From: Streptomyces pluripotens
Lineage (GTDB): Bacteria > Actinomycetota > Actinomycetes > Streptomycetales > Streptomycetaceae
Assembly: GCF_000802245.2 (NCBI RefSeq)
Contig: NZ_CP021080.1
Location: 992,001 to 1,056,000 of the forward strand
Direction of reading: 5' to 3'
DNA: 64,000 nucleotides
A model generated the notes under the pieces. It saw nothing but the letters and a program-made list of their open reading frames with translations. It ran no database searches and had not been told where the DNA came from. The translations under genes were made by a program, and so were the position numbers. This document shows, piece after piece, positions 54,845-63,613 of the stretch (position 1 is its first letter; each line of letters opens with the position of its first letter).

Positions 54845-55976
54845 GGGGCGAGTCTGCCGGAGCTGCGGCGGGAATCTGAGTACCCGTACTCATGCGCGGC
54901 GCCATGGGGCGGACCAGACTCGGTTGGAGCGCCGCCGCCCGTGCGACGGCGCTTCCTTCCCCTTCTACGGGGAGGCATCCGGTCGTTGGGGAGGACCGGT
55001 GCTCGGTGACCACGGGTCAGCGGAGGCGGCTGCAGGTCTTCGGGACCCCGGACGGGCAACCGACGACGGCCGGTGAGGAGCACCGCGATGGTGATGCCGA
55101 CCGGAATTCCGAGGTGCACGCCACCAGCCTCGCCCGCCTCCGAAACGCTGCGGGTGGAACTGATCGAGGCTCAGGTCGGTGACTTTCACTTGGGTCTTGA
55201 GTTCGAGAGAAAATGTTCTCCCGTCACACTCCCGTGGAATCCCGACGCCATTCTCGAAAATATTCTCGGGATTTCCACGGGCGGCCTGAATCGGGAACTC
55301 CGGCAAGAAGGAGTGATCGGTACCGAAGTCACCTCGGCCTTGATCTTCCGAGCGCTTCTTCTCGAAGGGTGTGATCGCCTGGCCCGCCTTCCCGCCGAGC
55401 CCTCGACGCCCCACCGGGGTAACGGATCGTCACCGTACCGCCGAACCAAGCCCGCCGTTGCGCCGCTCATCCACGGGAGTCGGTCGCGGTCGCCGGAGCC
55501 ATGGCCGCCTTCAGGGGCGCAGGCCGCTCAAGACCGCCGTTCCGGCAAGCGGCTCCTCCCCGCGGCGGGTCCCTGCCGTTCCGGGCGTCACCATGACCGC
55601 GCCATGGCGCCCGTACGGCACAGTCCTGAACCGTGCTGGGGCGAGGGCCCGTGCATCGTCTCGGGTGGCGTCCACCGGCTGGACCCACCGGACCACGGCG
55701 CCCTGCTCCGGCCGTTCTCCCGCCCTGCGTACCTCGCCGACCGCACATCCGGAGGGACGGGCGCCCCCCACAGAACCGGCACCGGCGTCGACTGGGCCCA
55801 CAACGACCCGATCCGGGCACATCCCGCCCCCGCTGCGCTCGGCTCCCCCTGCACCTTGATCTGGTACCTCGCTCAGCACGCCGGGTCACAGCACGCCATC
55901 GGTTCAGACGGAAGCACCGCGCTCTCCCGGTACCGCGTCACGACGTCCGCGGAGCTCGGTGCGGCGGGCGTACGCC
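54845..55976. other. about 1.1 kb without a convincing gene
   Basis: Long frames cross this stretch on both strands, one of them running on into the antisense of the second tRNA-Val. None has a ribosome site together with Streptomyces-like third-position bias. The part 55180-55370 is AT-richer, with short inverted repeats around gaaaatattc, and may hold a promoter or an old insertion remnant. Confidence 0.45.
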
Positions 55977-56010
55977 GACGGCCCACCTGCTTTGGAGCAG
56001 GTGGGCCGTC
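55977..56010 (-). terminator. terminator of the second tRNA-Val(CAC)
   Basis: gacggcccacctgct at 55977-55991 pairs perfectly with agcaggtgggccgtc at 55996-56010 around a 4-nt loop, just downstream of the minus-strand tRNA gene. Confidence 0.85.
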
Positions 56011-56018
56011 GGTCCGGG

Positions 56019-56090
56019 TGGGCGATACTGGGTTCGAACCAGTGACCTCTTCGGTGTGAACGAAGCGCTCTCCCACTGAGCTAATCGCCC
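56019..56090 (-). tRNA. tRNA-Val(CAC), second identical copy
   Basis: The 72-nt gene is identical in sequence to that at 54281-54352, with anticodon CAC. Its 3' flank does not encode CCA. It contains the same 12-bp core used by the element and is an unoccupied potential target. Confidence 0.95.
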
Positions 56091-56177
56091 GGGCGCAGGA
56101 GGAACATTACCCCATGTCAGGGGGTGCCTCCGACCAGGGAGCCAGCCGGCGTCCGGCGGCCGGCACGCAGGAGCACG

Positions 56178-56633
56178 TCACTGGCCCTGGATCTTCCACG
56201 GCATGACGAGCCCGAACTTCCAGAGGTAGACCCCGACCAGCACTCCGACGATCACCAGGCCGGTCGCGGTGAGGGCGATGTTGCGGCGGCGCACCCTGGG
56301 GTCGAGAGCCCGCTGGGCCGCTTCGGTGACCTTGCGTTTGGTCCAGCGCAGCACCAGCTGGGCCCAGACGAACTCGGTCGCCCAGATCGCCATGCCACCG
56401 AAGATCACCACCCAGCCGGGCCCTGGCAGGGGCAACATGATGATGCCGACGCCGACGACCGCCAGGCCGACCAGGAACACGCCGACCTGCCAGCTCAGGT
56501 GCAGGACCCGGCGAGCCTTGATGAATTCCGGCGCCCTGGATCCGAGCCTGTGCCCGGTCCGCTCGTGCTGCCGCGCCTTCATCTTGTTCACTGCCACGGC
56601 GACCTCGCCCGGCTCGTCACTCCCCGTATTCAT
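56178..56633 (-). CDS. TIGR02611-type (PGPGW) membrane protein
   Basis: The 151-residue product contains the signature LPLPGPGWVVIFGGMAIWATEFVWA in the second of three hydrophobic segments (about 58-75, 78-100 and 120-142). This fits a family of actinobacterial inner-membrane proteins of unknown function. The ATG at 56633 is chosen over an upstream start because NTGSDEPG begins a normal hydrophilic N-terminus. Confidence 0.85.
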   Translation of the reverse strand: MNTGSDEPGEVAVAVNKMKARQHERTGHRLGSRAPEFIKARRVLHLSWQVGVFLVGLAVVGVGIIMLPLPGPGWVVIFGGMAIWATEFVWAQLVLRWTKRKVTEAAQRALDPRVRRRNIALTATGLVIVGVLVGVYLWKFGLVMPWKIQGQ

Positions 56634-56824
56634 ACAGACAAACCCTACCGGAGTGATTCGAGCCACCGAAATGGTCATACGCCTGGCACGAGATCTCGGC
56701 CGGAAGAGTTACGTAAACACACGCAAAACCCTCAGAGGGGTTTACAACGGCACCGTAGGTGGCATGTCGATTTCGCCGACGTGCGAATCCCCGAGCGCAC
56801 ACTGAGCGAAAGGCCCTGGCGCTT

Positions 56825-57238
56825 ATGAACACCACGGTCAGCTGCGAGCTGCACCTGCGCCTCGTTGTGTCGAGCGAGTCCTCCCTGCCTGTCCCCGCAG
56901 GCCTGCGGTATGACACGGCCGACCCCTACGCCGTGCACGCCACCTTCCACACCGGAGCCGAAGAGACCGTCGAGTGGGTGTTCGCCCGCGACCTCCTCGC
57001 CGAGGGGCTCCACCGGCCCACCGGCACCGGCGACGTCCGCGTCTGGCCGTCCCGCAGTCATGGTCAGGGCGTCGTGTGCATCGCCCTCAGCTCCCCTGAG
57101 GGGGAAGCCTTGCTCGAAGCCCCGGCGCGGGCCCTGGAGTCCTTCCTGAAGCGAACCGACGCCGCCGTGCCCCCAGGCACGGAGCACCGGCACTTCGATC
57201 TGGATCAGGAGCTGTCGCACATCCTGGCGGAAAGCTAG
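56825..57238 (+). CDS. ssgB: sporulation-specific cell division regulator SsgB
   Basis: The 137-residue SsgA-like protein matches SsgB as I know it from Streptomyces: MNTTVSCELHLRLVVSSESS at the start, DPYAVHATFHTG and WVFARDLLAEGL in the middle, and ELSHILAES at the end. SsgB recruits FtsZ to future septum sites in aerial hyphae. GAAAGG precedes the ATG. It is a single-gene unit followed by a strong hairpin. Confidence 0.96.
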   Translation: MNTTVSCELHLRLVVSSESSLPVPAGLRYDTADPYAVHATFHTGAEETVEWVFARDLLAEGLHRPTGTGDVRVWPSRSHGQGVVCIALSSPEGEALLEAPARALESFLKRTDAAVPPGTEHRHFDLDQELSHILAES

Positions 57239-57318
57239 GTCGCGACCCCGCAAAGCAGCCCGGCGCCGTCCACTCGGGGAGACGGCTCGGGCGAAGACAA
57301 CCGCATACGGCATGGGCC

Positions 57319-57354
57319 GACGCCGTCACCGTGAGTGTTCACGGTGACGGCGTC
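57319..57354 (+). terminator. ssgB terminator
   Basis: gacgccgtcaccgtga at 57319-57334 pairs perfectly with tcacggtgacggcgtc at 57339-57354, with a 4-nt loop. Confidence 0.85.
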
Positions 57355-57575
57355 GACCTGTGCCCGGCAGGTGGCACCGCTGCCGGGTGGGCGCCGGGCG
57401 GATGACAGCCGAGGTTTTCTGGAGCCTCAGCGGACGGGTTCGGGAACGCCCGGCGGCGCGGACGCGTTCTACGGGCAACCGGGACCGGGTAGGGGCAGTG
57501 CGGTGGGCGCGGTTGTCGCTACCATCGGCCAGCATCGGCGGGCGCCCGCCCGACCCCCAGGCCAGGGAGCGAAAT

Positions 57576-58133
57576 GTGCTGATCACCCACGACACCCGGT
57601 GCGCCCTCGATACCGTGGTGGATCTGGTGAACACCGCGCCGGAGGACGACGCGACGGACGGACTGTCCGATGTCCCGGCTCTTGTGAACTTCGTACGAAC
57701 GCACCAAATCAGTGATGTCGGCGTGCTGTCGGACTTCGACCTCTCGGCGGTGCGCAGGGCCCGGGGGCGGTTCGCGGCGATCTTCGCAGCCCCGGACGCC
57801 CGGTCCGCCGCCGGATTGATCAACGAGTTGGTCGCCGCGGCGGGCACCACACCGCGCCTGACGGACCACGACGGCTACGACTGGCACGTCCACTACTTCG
57901 CGCCCGGTGCATCCGTGGCCGACCACATCGCCGCCGACTGCGGCATGGCCCTTGCCTTCTTCGTGGTGGCCGGGGAGCAGGAACGACTGCGGCGCTGCGA
58001 GGCACCAGACTGTCGGCGCGCCTTCGTCGATCTTTCCCGCAACCGTTCGCGCCGCTACTGTGACAGCCGCACCTGCGGTAACCGCCTGCATGTCGCCGCC
58101 TACCGGGCCAGGCGCAAGGAAGCGGCAGGCTGA
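57576..58133 (+). CDS. CGNR zinc-finger protein (ABATE domain)
   Basis: The 185-residue product has the C-terminal CGNR zinc finger: RRCEAPDCRRAFVD, then RRYCDSRTCGNRLHVAAYRARR. The N-terminal part is a stress-response-type ABATE domain. Such proteins are presumed transcription regulators of actinobacteria. The GTG at 57576 follows GGGAG; the longer frame upstream is not used. Confidence 0.88.
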   Translation: MLITHDTRCALDTVVDLVNTAPEDDATDGLSDVPALVNFVRTHQISDVGVLSDFDLSAVRRARGRFAAIFAAPDARSAAGLINELVAAAGTTPRLTDHDGYDWHVHYFAPGASVADHIAADCGMALAFFVVAGEQERLRRCEAPDCRRAFVDLSRNRSRRYCDSRTCGNRLHVAAYRARRKEAAG

Positions 58134-58258
58134 CACCGCCGCGCCACCGGGACCCGAGGTGCTCCTGCTCTCCGCACCCGGGGCAGCACCGGCCCCGGCG
58201 CTCGTCCAGTCGGGCGACGTCGGTCCCGGCGGGTGGCGCCGGGACGGACGTGTACGAC

Positions 58259-58411
58259 TCACAGCAACAGCAGATCGTGCAGCGCAGCCATGAGGAGCAG
58301 ACACCCGATCACCGCAAGGAAGATCATCAGCGGTGGCTGGGAAAGGGCGAACAGGCACCCGCGCGGCTCGTCCTTCGGCGGCGCGGCCTCGCTCTCTGAC
58401 GTGTCCAGCAT
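58259..58411 (-). CDS. possible 50-residue membrane protein
   Basis: A minus-strand frame begins with ATG at 58411 and reads a charged N-terminus (MLDTSESEAAPPKDEPRG) followed by a hydrophobic helix (PPLMIFLAVIGCLLLMAAL) and HDLLLL. The ribosome site is weak. The layout is that of a small tail-anchored protein; the third-position bias fits coding. Confidence 0.5.
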   Translation of the reverse strand: MLDTSESEAAPPKDEPRGCLFALSQPPLMIFLAVIGCLLLMAALHDLLLL

Positions 58412-58576
58412 CTCGCGGCCGATAATGGCCTACCCGGAGCCCGGTGCGCGATCAGCACTCACGGATCTTGCAGGACTTCGCCGATTCCCATGATCTCTCG
58501 TTCGGCTCGCTTCACCTGGCGACCGGAACCGGACGTTCCTGGACTCACTGTGTCGCTTCAGCGAGTCGTATGACTG

Positions 58577-59023
58577 TCATATGCCGTGCTTCTTGAGGAT
58601 GGCCTCGATGTCGCTGAAGTCGTCGGCCGTATCAGATCCCCGAGAGGCCGCGGTGGGGCGGGACGCCGGGCGCGTCGGCTGGTCCAGGGCCGGTGCCGAG
58701 GCGCCGGGTGCCACCGCCTGCTGCCGTGCCGCACCCTTGGCTGCCTTGCGCTCGGAACCGGCGGCGGCTCGCCGGCGCTCCACGGCACGCGTGCTGGCGA
58801 ACAACAGCCAGGCCGCGCCCAGCACCCCGAAGCCCGCCCAGGCGGTGGGGCTGAAGGCGGTGTCGGAGAGCCAGCCGACGACTCCGGTCATCACCAGGCC
58901 GACCGGCACGAGCGAGTAGGCCGCAATGCGCGCCGCCGCCAGGAAACGCTTGCGGTAGGCGGTGACCGCCGCGATGCCCAGGCCGGCCACGGACACGGCG
59001 GAACAGACGGTCTCGGCAATCAT
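58577..59023 (-). CDS. membrane protein of unknown function
   Basis: The 148-residue product has three hydrophobic segments in its first 80 residues and a basic, Ala-rich tail ending DDFSDIEAILKKHGI. AGGAGG lies directly upstream of the ATG at 59023. A longer open frame upstream is ignored. It is divergent from the DsbA-like gene. Confidence 0.82.
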   Translation of the reverse strand: MIAETVCSAVSVAGLGIAAVTAYRKRFLAAARIAAYSLVPVGLVMTGVVGWLSDTAFSPTAWAGFGVLGAAWLLFASTRAVERRRAAAGSERKAAKGAARQQAVAPGASAPALDQPTRPASRPTAASRGSDTADDFSDIEAILKKHGI

Positions 59024-59252
59024 CCGATCCTCCTGGCGGACTCGGTCGGGCGGGTGGAAGAGGCTCCCGGCAACGACGGCACCCCGACATACGCGAGCTG
59101 CGCTTCGTTCCTTCCATCCTGCACCGTCCGACCCTGGTGATGCCATGACCGGGGCGGACCTCAGGGACATCTCCGGGTCACCTCCTCCTGAGGTGCCGGT
59201 CCGCGCAGTACCCGATGGGGTGGCCCGGGACCGGCCTGGAAGACTGGAGCGC

Positions 59253-59777
59253 ATGAGCGACTCCTCCCCCGCACACGCCGATGTCGTCGTCCTCGACCTC
59301 TGGTGTGAACTGCAGTGCCCCGACTGCCGCAGCGCCCTGGACGACGTACGCGCCCTGCGCGCCCGCTACGGCGACCGGCTGGAGCTCCGCCTCAGGCACT
59401 TCCCGCTGGAGAAGCACAAGCACGCCTTCGCCGCCGCCCAGGCCGCCGAGGAGGCACTGGAACAGGGCCAGGGCTGGCCGTACGTGGAGGCCGTGCTCGA
59501 CCGGGTCGAGGAGCTGGACCGGACCGGGGAACCCTTCCTGGTCGAGGTGGCCCGCGAACTCGGGCTGGACACCGAGGAATTCGACACCGCGCTGATTGAC
59601 GGCCGGCACATCCTGATCGTTGACGCCGACCAGGCCGAAGGCAAGGCGATCGGTGTGACCGGAACCCCGACATACGTCATCGGGGGCGAGCGCCTCGATG
59701 GTGGCAAGAGCCAGAAGGGGCTGCGCGAGCGGATCGAGGAGATCGCGGACCGACTGCTGGACGAGCGGGGTGCCTGA
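59253..59777 (+). CDS. DsbA-family thioredoxin-fold protein
   Basis: The 174-residue product has a thioredoxin-like fold with CPDC at residues 22-25 as the active-site disulfide, preceded by VVLDLWCELQ. The cis-proline loop is GVTGTPTYVIGG. It has no signal peptide, so it acts in the cytoplasm. It resembles actinobacterial FrnE/DsbA-like oxidoreductases. GGAG precedes the ATG at 59253. Confidence 0.87.
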   Translation: MSDSSPAHADVVVLDLWCELQCPDCRSALDDVRALRARYGDRLELRLRHFPLEKHKHAFAAAQAAEEALEQGQGWPYVEAVLDRVEELDRTGEPFLVEVARELGLDTEEFDTALIDGRHILIVDADQAEGKAIGVTGTPTYVIGGERLDGGKSQKGLRERIEEIADRLLDERGA

Positions 59778-59793
59778 GCCGGGCAGCGCCTCG

Positions 59794-60618
59794 TCACCCC
59801 AGCGGCTTGGCGAGGGAGCGGTTCACCGTCCGGTAGCCGAGTGACGCGTAGAGCCGCTCGGCCGGGGTGTTGCCGGCGAACACATTGAGGCCGAGGACCT
59901 GCCGCCCGGCCTCGATCGCCTGGCGTTCCGCCAGCAACATCAGTGCACGGCCGTGCCCCTGGCCCCGACGGTCCGTGGCGGTCTCGACGGTGAAGATGAA
60001 CGCCCCGGCGTCCTGCAGGGCCACCCACAGGGTGCCCACCCGGACCCCTTCGTGCTCCAGGACGCTGAAGAGCATGCCGTCGGTGGCCAGCCCGTCGGGC
60101 AGCAGCATCTCGTGGTCGTCGCGCGCCTTGGCGCGGGCCGTGGCCTCGGGGACGCCACGCGCAATCCACTCCCGCGTGTACTGCTCGCTCTCGTGCTCCT
60201 GCCACTCGTCGAACTCGGCGCCGGTCATGGGCCGCGCCCTGCTCCCCGGCGGCAGTTCGGGCGGGACGGCGGCGAGGCGCTTCTCCATGCCGCGGTTGCG
60301 CAGGGTGTAACCGAGTGCGGTGAACAGCCGCAGCGCCGCCTCGGCGCCGACGGGAACCACGGCGTCGATCTGCGTGCAACCCCAGCTGCGCGCTACCTCC
60401 TCCGCGGTGAGCGCGGCCACCGTGCCCCGGCCGCGCCGCCGGTCCGGTTCGGCGATCCGCAGGTCGAGGATGCGGGCCCCCGCGGCGCCGAGGGCCGGTG
60501 AGGTGCCGAGGTGGATCTCGCCTACCGGTCGGCTGTTGACGCACACCCGGTAGCGGCGGGAACGGGTACCGTCGGGGTGCTGCTGCAGCGGCTCGCTCGG
60601 CCGCAGGGTCGTGGTCAT
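59794..60618 (-). CDS. GNAT-family acetyltransferase, two GNAT-like halves
   Basis: The 274-residue product contains two GNAT-like units. The first has DLRIAEPDRRRGRGTVAAL near residue 57, and the second has VETATDRRGQGHGRALMLL near 205 followed by GLNVFAGNTPAERLYASLGY. Each has the R/Q-x-x-G-x-G acetyl-CoA motif. The substrate is unknown. Start is uncertain between ATG at 60618 and ATG at 60645; neither has a strong ribosome site. Confidence 0.85.
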   Translation of the reverse strand: MTTTLRPSEPLQQHPDGTRSRRYRVCVNSRPVGEIHLGTSPALGAAGARILDLRIAEPDRRRGRGTVAALTAEEVARSWGCTQIDAVVPVGAEAALRLFTALGYTLRNRGMEKRLAAVPPELPPGSRARPMTGAEFDEWQEHESEQYTREWIARGVPEATARAKARDDHEMLLPDGLATDGMLFSVLEHEGVRVGTLWVALQDAGAFIFTVETATDRRGQGHGRALMLLAERQAIEAGRQVLGLNVFAGNTPAERLYASLGYRTVNRSLAKPLG

Positions 60619-60712
60619 CACAGGTGTTCTACCCGCAACCGCCATCCGGCGTCAGCCCGGTTTCCCTGCTCGACCCGACCGTTTCACGGCTCGCTCCGGC
60701 AGGCTGCCGGAC

Positions 60713-61534
60713 TCAGGGGTCCAGGTCCGCCCCGGACCGCTCGTCGAAGATCCGCATCGCGTCGGTGGTCACCGGGCCCGGAGCGCCGGGCAGTTCCCGG
60801 TCGTCGGCCCGGTGCACGCCCTGGACGTCCCGCAAGGTGGAGGTCAAGAACACCTCGTCGGCCCGATCCAGGACATCCAGCGGCAGGTCGATCTCCTTGG
60901 CGCCCGTCCACTCGATCGTCAGGGCGCGGGTGATGCCCGCAAGGCAGCCGGAGGTGATCGGTGGGGTGTGGATCTCGCCGTCCAGGACGACGAAGACGTT
61001 GGACCCGGTGCCTTCGCAGAGCTGTCCCACCGTGTTGCCGAACAGGGCCTCGGAGGCACCGTGTTGGTGGGCACGCGCCAGAGCGACCACGTTCTCGGCG
61101 TAGGAGGTCGTCTTCAGGCCGGTGAGAGCGCCGCGCTCATTGCGGGTCCACGGCACGGTGATCACCGCGGTGGAGTCCGGACGGCGGGTGGTCTCACCGA
61201 CGGCGACGACCAGGGTCGGGCCGTGCCCACCGCGGTCGGAGCCGAGCGGACCGTGACCGCCGGTGTAGGTGATCCGGAGCCGGCCGAGCGGCATCGGGTT
61301 CGCTTCCAGGACGGCCGCACAGGCCTCACGGACCTCGCCGCGGTCGGGGTCGGGCAGGCCGAGGCCCCGGGCCGAACGGGTCAGCCGGTCGAGGTGTCGA
61401 GTGAGCGCGAACGGCCTGCCGTCGACCGCCTTCACCGTCTCGAAGATGCCGTCTCCGACGGTCAGCCCGTGATCGAAGACGGAGACGCGGGCGGTTTCCA
61501 CGTCCCGCAGTCCGCCGTCCAGCCAGATCGTCAT
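60713..61534 (-). CDS. pabC: class IV aminotransferase, probable aminodeoxychorismate lyase
   Basis: The 273-residue PLP enzyme starts with IWLDGGLRDVETARVSVFDHGLTVGDGIFETVK, typical of the fold-type IV family. The PLP lysine is in GLKTTSYAENV near residue 140, and EGTGSNVFVV follows. It overlaps the pabB stop by 4 nt. The pairing with a chorismate-binding enzyme points to p-aminobenzoate formation for folate. Confidence 0.88.
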   Translation of the reverse strand: MTIWLDGGLRDVETARVSVFDHGLTVGDGIFETVKAVDGRPFALTRHLDRLTRSARGLGLPDPDRGEVREACAAVLEANPMPLGRLRITYTGGHGPLGSDRGGHGPTLVVAVGETTRRPDSTAVITVPWTRNERGALTGLKTTSYAENVVALARAHQHGASEALFGNTVGQLCEGTGSNVFVVLDGEIHTPPITSGCLAGITRALTIEWTGAKEIDLPLDVLDRADEVFLTSTLRDVQGVHRADDRELPGAPGPVTTDAMRIFDERSGADLDP

Positions 61535-62631
61535 GCCAGCGCTCCTTCCCCGGTTCCCGGCCCACGCGTTCCGTCCGCCCCGTATTCCTCAAACGCCCCT
61601 GACGCTACCGCGAGCAGCCTTGATGCCTTCAGCTCCGTCTCCCGCCACTCGCCCTCGGGGTCCGAGCCCCAGGTGATGCCGGCGCCGGTGCCGAAACGCA
61701 GTGCACCGGCCTCCCGGTCGATCCAAAAGGTGCGGATTCCGACGGCCAGCTCAGCGGTACCTCGGTCGGCGTCCACCCAGCCGATGCCCCCGCAGTACGG
61801 CCCGCGCGGGACCGTCTCCAGCGCCTCGATGATCCTGAGCGCGCTCGACTTCGGTGCCCCGGTGACCGAGCCGGGCGGGAAGGCGGCCGCCAGGAGTTCG
61901 GTCCACCCGGCTCCGTCGCGCAGTTCACCGCGGACCGTGGACACCAGGTGGACCAGGCCCGGGTGCTTCTCGACGACACACAGGTCGGGCACGGTCACGG
62001 TGCCGGTCGCACAGACGCGCCCGAGGTCGTTGCGGACCAGGTCCACGATCATCACGTTCTCGGCGTAGTCCTTCTCCAGGAGGTCCGCCTCGGTACGCCC
62101 GGTGCCCTTGATCGGTCCCGACTCCACGGTCCGGCCGCGCCGTCGCAGGAACAGCTCGGGCGAAGCGGTGGCGATCTCCACCCCCCGCCCCGGCAGGCGG
62201 ATCGTCCCGGCGTACGGTGCCGGGTTGCCTCGGGCCAGCAGCGCGGTCAGGGCGTCCACGTCGGCGTCGGCGGCAATCGGCGCGCTGAGCACGCGGCAGA
62301 GGTTGGCCTGGTAGACCTCGCCGGCCGCGATGTGCTCGCGGATCCGGCGGACCCCCGCCGTGTACGCGGACCGGTCCAAGGAGGAGGTCCAGTCCCCCGC
62401 CGCCGGACCCCGCCAGCCACCGCGCACCGGTGCGGGCACCGGCTCCTCCCGTACGTCGGCGAAGCGGGCACAGGTGAGGCGGCCCTCGAAGTCCGCGCAG
62501 ACGGCCCAGAAGCCGGTGGAGTCCAGTGCGGCGGGGTCGCTGGTGACGTCGAGTAGTCCGGTGGCGATGCGGTCGCCGAAGCGGGCCAGTGGAGAAAGCC
62601 GCGACGGCGGGCCGGGAGGGTGGTGAAGCAC
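61531..62631 (-). CDS. pabB: chorismate-binding enzyme, probable aminodeoxychorismate synthase component I
   Basis: The 366-residue product has the anthranilate/ADC synthase fold: AAGEVYQANLCR, ASPELFLRRRG, GPIKGTGRTEAD, DLVRNDLGRV and PPGSVTGAPKS-ALRIIEALE. The GTG at 62631 is preferred. A TAGACT -10-like hexamer ends seven bases before it and no ribosome site is present, so translation may be leaderless. An upstream open frame extends to 62775. It forms a two-gene unit with pabC. Confidence 0.88.
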   Translation of the reverse strand: MLHHPPGPPSRLSPLARFGDRIATGLLDVTSDPAALDSTGFWAVCADFEGRLTCARFADVREEPVPAPVRGGWRGPAAGDWTSSLDRSAYTAGVRRIREHIAAGEVYQANLCRVLSAPIAADADVDALTALLARGNPAPYAGTIRLPGRGVEIATASPELFLRRRGRTVESGPIKGTGRTEADLLEKDYAENVMIVDLVRNDLGRVCATGTVTVPDLCVVEKHPGLVHLVSTVRGELRDGAGWTELLAAAFPPGSVTGAPKSSALRIIEALETVPRGPYCGGIGWVDADRGTAELAVGIRTFWIDREAGALRFGTGAGITWGSDPEGEWRETELKASRLLAVASGAFEEYGADGTRGPGTGEGALA

Positions 62632-62740
62632 GAGGTCGAGTCTAGGACGCGTGTCCGAAAGGTGGCCTCGGGATGTACCGGAGGGGGCCCTGACCGCCGG
62701 GTCCGTCGGGGGCAGCGCAGCACGCTGGGCAAACGCGTTT

Positions 62741-62768
62741 TTGTACTGGCCGGGGAATCCGCTAGAGT
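62741..62768 (+). promoter_or_regulatory. promoter of the tRNA cluster
   Basis: ttgtac (62741-62746) and tagagt (62763-62768) are separated by 16 bp and lie 41 bp before the tRNA-Gly gene. They match a housekeeping-sigma promoter. Confidence 0.7.
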
Positions 62769-62809
62769 TCAACACGTCGCCGGGACGCGGAAGCGGACCG
62801 AAACGACAG

Positions 62810-62882
62810 GCGGACGTAGCTCAGTTGGTAGAGCGCAACCTTGCCAAGGTTGAGGTCGCGAGTTCGAGCCTCGTCGTCCGCT
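62810..62882 (+). tRNA. tRNA-Gly(GCC)
   Basis: The 73-nt cloverleaf has acceptor stem GCGGACG/CGTCCGC and anticodon loop TTGCCAA with anticodon GCC. Confidence 0.95.
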
Positions 62883-62922
62883 CGAAGGAAGTAAGGGGTC
62901 GTCCCGATCCCCCTACACTCCT

Positions 62923-62993
62923 GGTGGAGTGGCCGAGAGGCGAGGCAACGGCCTGCAAAGCCGTCTACACGGGTTCAAATCCCGTCTCCACCT
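62923..62993 (+). tRNA. tRNA-Cys(GCA)
   Basis: The 71-nt gene has acceptor stem GGTGGAG/CTCCACC and anticodon loop CTGCAAA with anticodon GCA. CCA is encoded at 62994-62996. Confidence 0.95.
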
Positions 62994-62997
62994 CCAA

Positions 62998-63069
62998 GGA
63001 CGATTAGCTCAGCGGGAGAGCGCTTCCCTGACACGGAAGAGGTCACTGGTTCAATCCCAGTATCGTCCA
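62998..63069 (+). tRNA. tRNA-Val(GAC), copy 1
   Basis: The 72-nt gene has acceptor stem GGACGAT/ATCGTCC and anticodon loop CTGACAC with anticodon GAC. It starts one base after the CCA of tRNA-Cys. Confidence 0.95.
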
Positions 63070-63104
63070 CTGGGTCTGCCGGCTTGTACGGCGAGATCCG
63101 ATCC

Positions 63105-63176
63105 GCGCGATTAGCTCAGCGGGAGAGCGCTTCCCTGACACGGAAGAGGTCACTGGTTCAATCCCAGTATCGCGCA
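63105..63176 (+). tRNA. tRNA-Val(GAC), copy 2 with altered acceptor stem
   Basis: The body is identical to copies 1 and 3, but the acceptor stem reads GCGCGAT/ATCGCGC. Both changed positions keep pairing through matching changes on the other strand. Confidence 0.95.
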
Positions 63177-63204
63177 CAGCCCGTGACCGCTCAGTCACGG
63201 ACCT

Positions 63205-63276
63205 GGACGATTAGCTCAGCGGGAGAGCGCTTCCCTGACACGGAAGAGGTCACTGGTTCAATCCCAGTATCGTCCA
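63205..63276 (+). tRNA. tRNA-Val(GAC), copy 3
   Basis: The gene is identical to copy 1, with anticodon GAC and acceptor stem GGACGAT/ATCGTCC. It ends the tRNA cluster. Confidence 0.95.
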
Positions 63277-63282
63277 CACACC

Positions 63283-63312
63283 GAAGCCCCCGGTCCTGCG
63301 ACCGGGGGCTTC
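63283..63312. terminator. terminator of the tRNA cluster and the zinc-ribbon gene
   Basis: gaagcccccggtc at 63283-63295 pairs with gaccgggggcttc at 63300-63312 around a 4-nt loop, between convergent transcripts. Confidence 0.85.
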
Positions 63313-63323
63313 TCCGTGCCGGC

Positions 63324-63599
63324 TCAGCTGGAGAACAACAGGTGGCCGAAGCCCCTGCGACGGTGGTGTTTGTGGTGGCCGTGGCCACCGTGCGGGGCAC
63401 CCCAGGCGGGCGCCGGCGGAGCGGGGTACGCATGCGGGGCCGGCGGCGGCGCCGGCTGGGTCCACCGGGCTTCCAGACGGGTCAGCGCCTCCAGCTCGCC
63501 GTAGTCGAGGAAGATACCGCGGCAACCGCTGCACTGTTCGATCTGGATACCGCTTCTGTCGTAGGTGTGCATCGGCGCATGGCACTTCGGGCACTGCAT
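63324..63599 (-). CDS. TFIIB-type zinc-ribbon protein
   Basis: The 91-residue product has the zf-TFIIB motif MQCPKCHAPM with the second pair in QCSGCRGIFLDYGELE. A Pro/Ala-rich linker and a His/Gly/Arg-rich tail (HGGHGHHKHHRRRGFG) follow. The family's function is unknown. It converges on the tRNA cluster. Confidence 0.85.
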   Translation of the reverse strand: MQCPKCHAPMHTYDRSGIQIEQCSGCRGIFLDYGELEALTRLEARWTQPAPPPAPHAYPAPPAPAWGAPHGGHGHHKHHRRRGFGHLLFSS

Positions 63600-63613
63600 G
63601 GGCGGCTCAACTC

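Noticed and set aside
54057..55013. Minus-strand frame of 318 codons running across the tRNA and the SRPBCC gene
   Set aside because: It crosses tRNA-Val(CAC) in antisense phase and overlaps the well-supported integrase and SRPBCC genes.
55073..56059. A 328-codon plus-strand frame ending GDTGFEPVTSSV
   Set aside because: The ending is the antisense of tRNA-Val, a common artefact. The frame has no ribosome site and poor third-position bias, so it is not listed as a gene.
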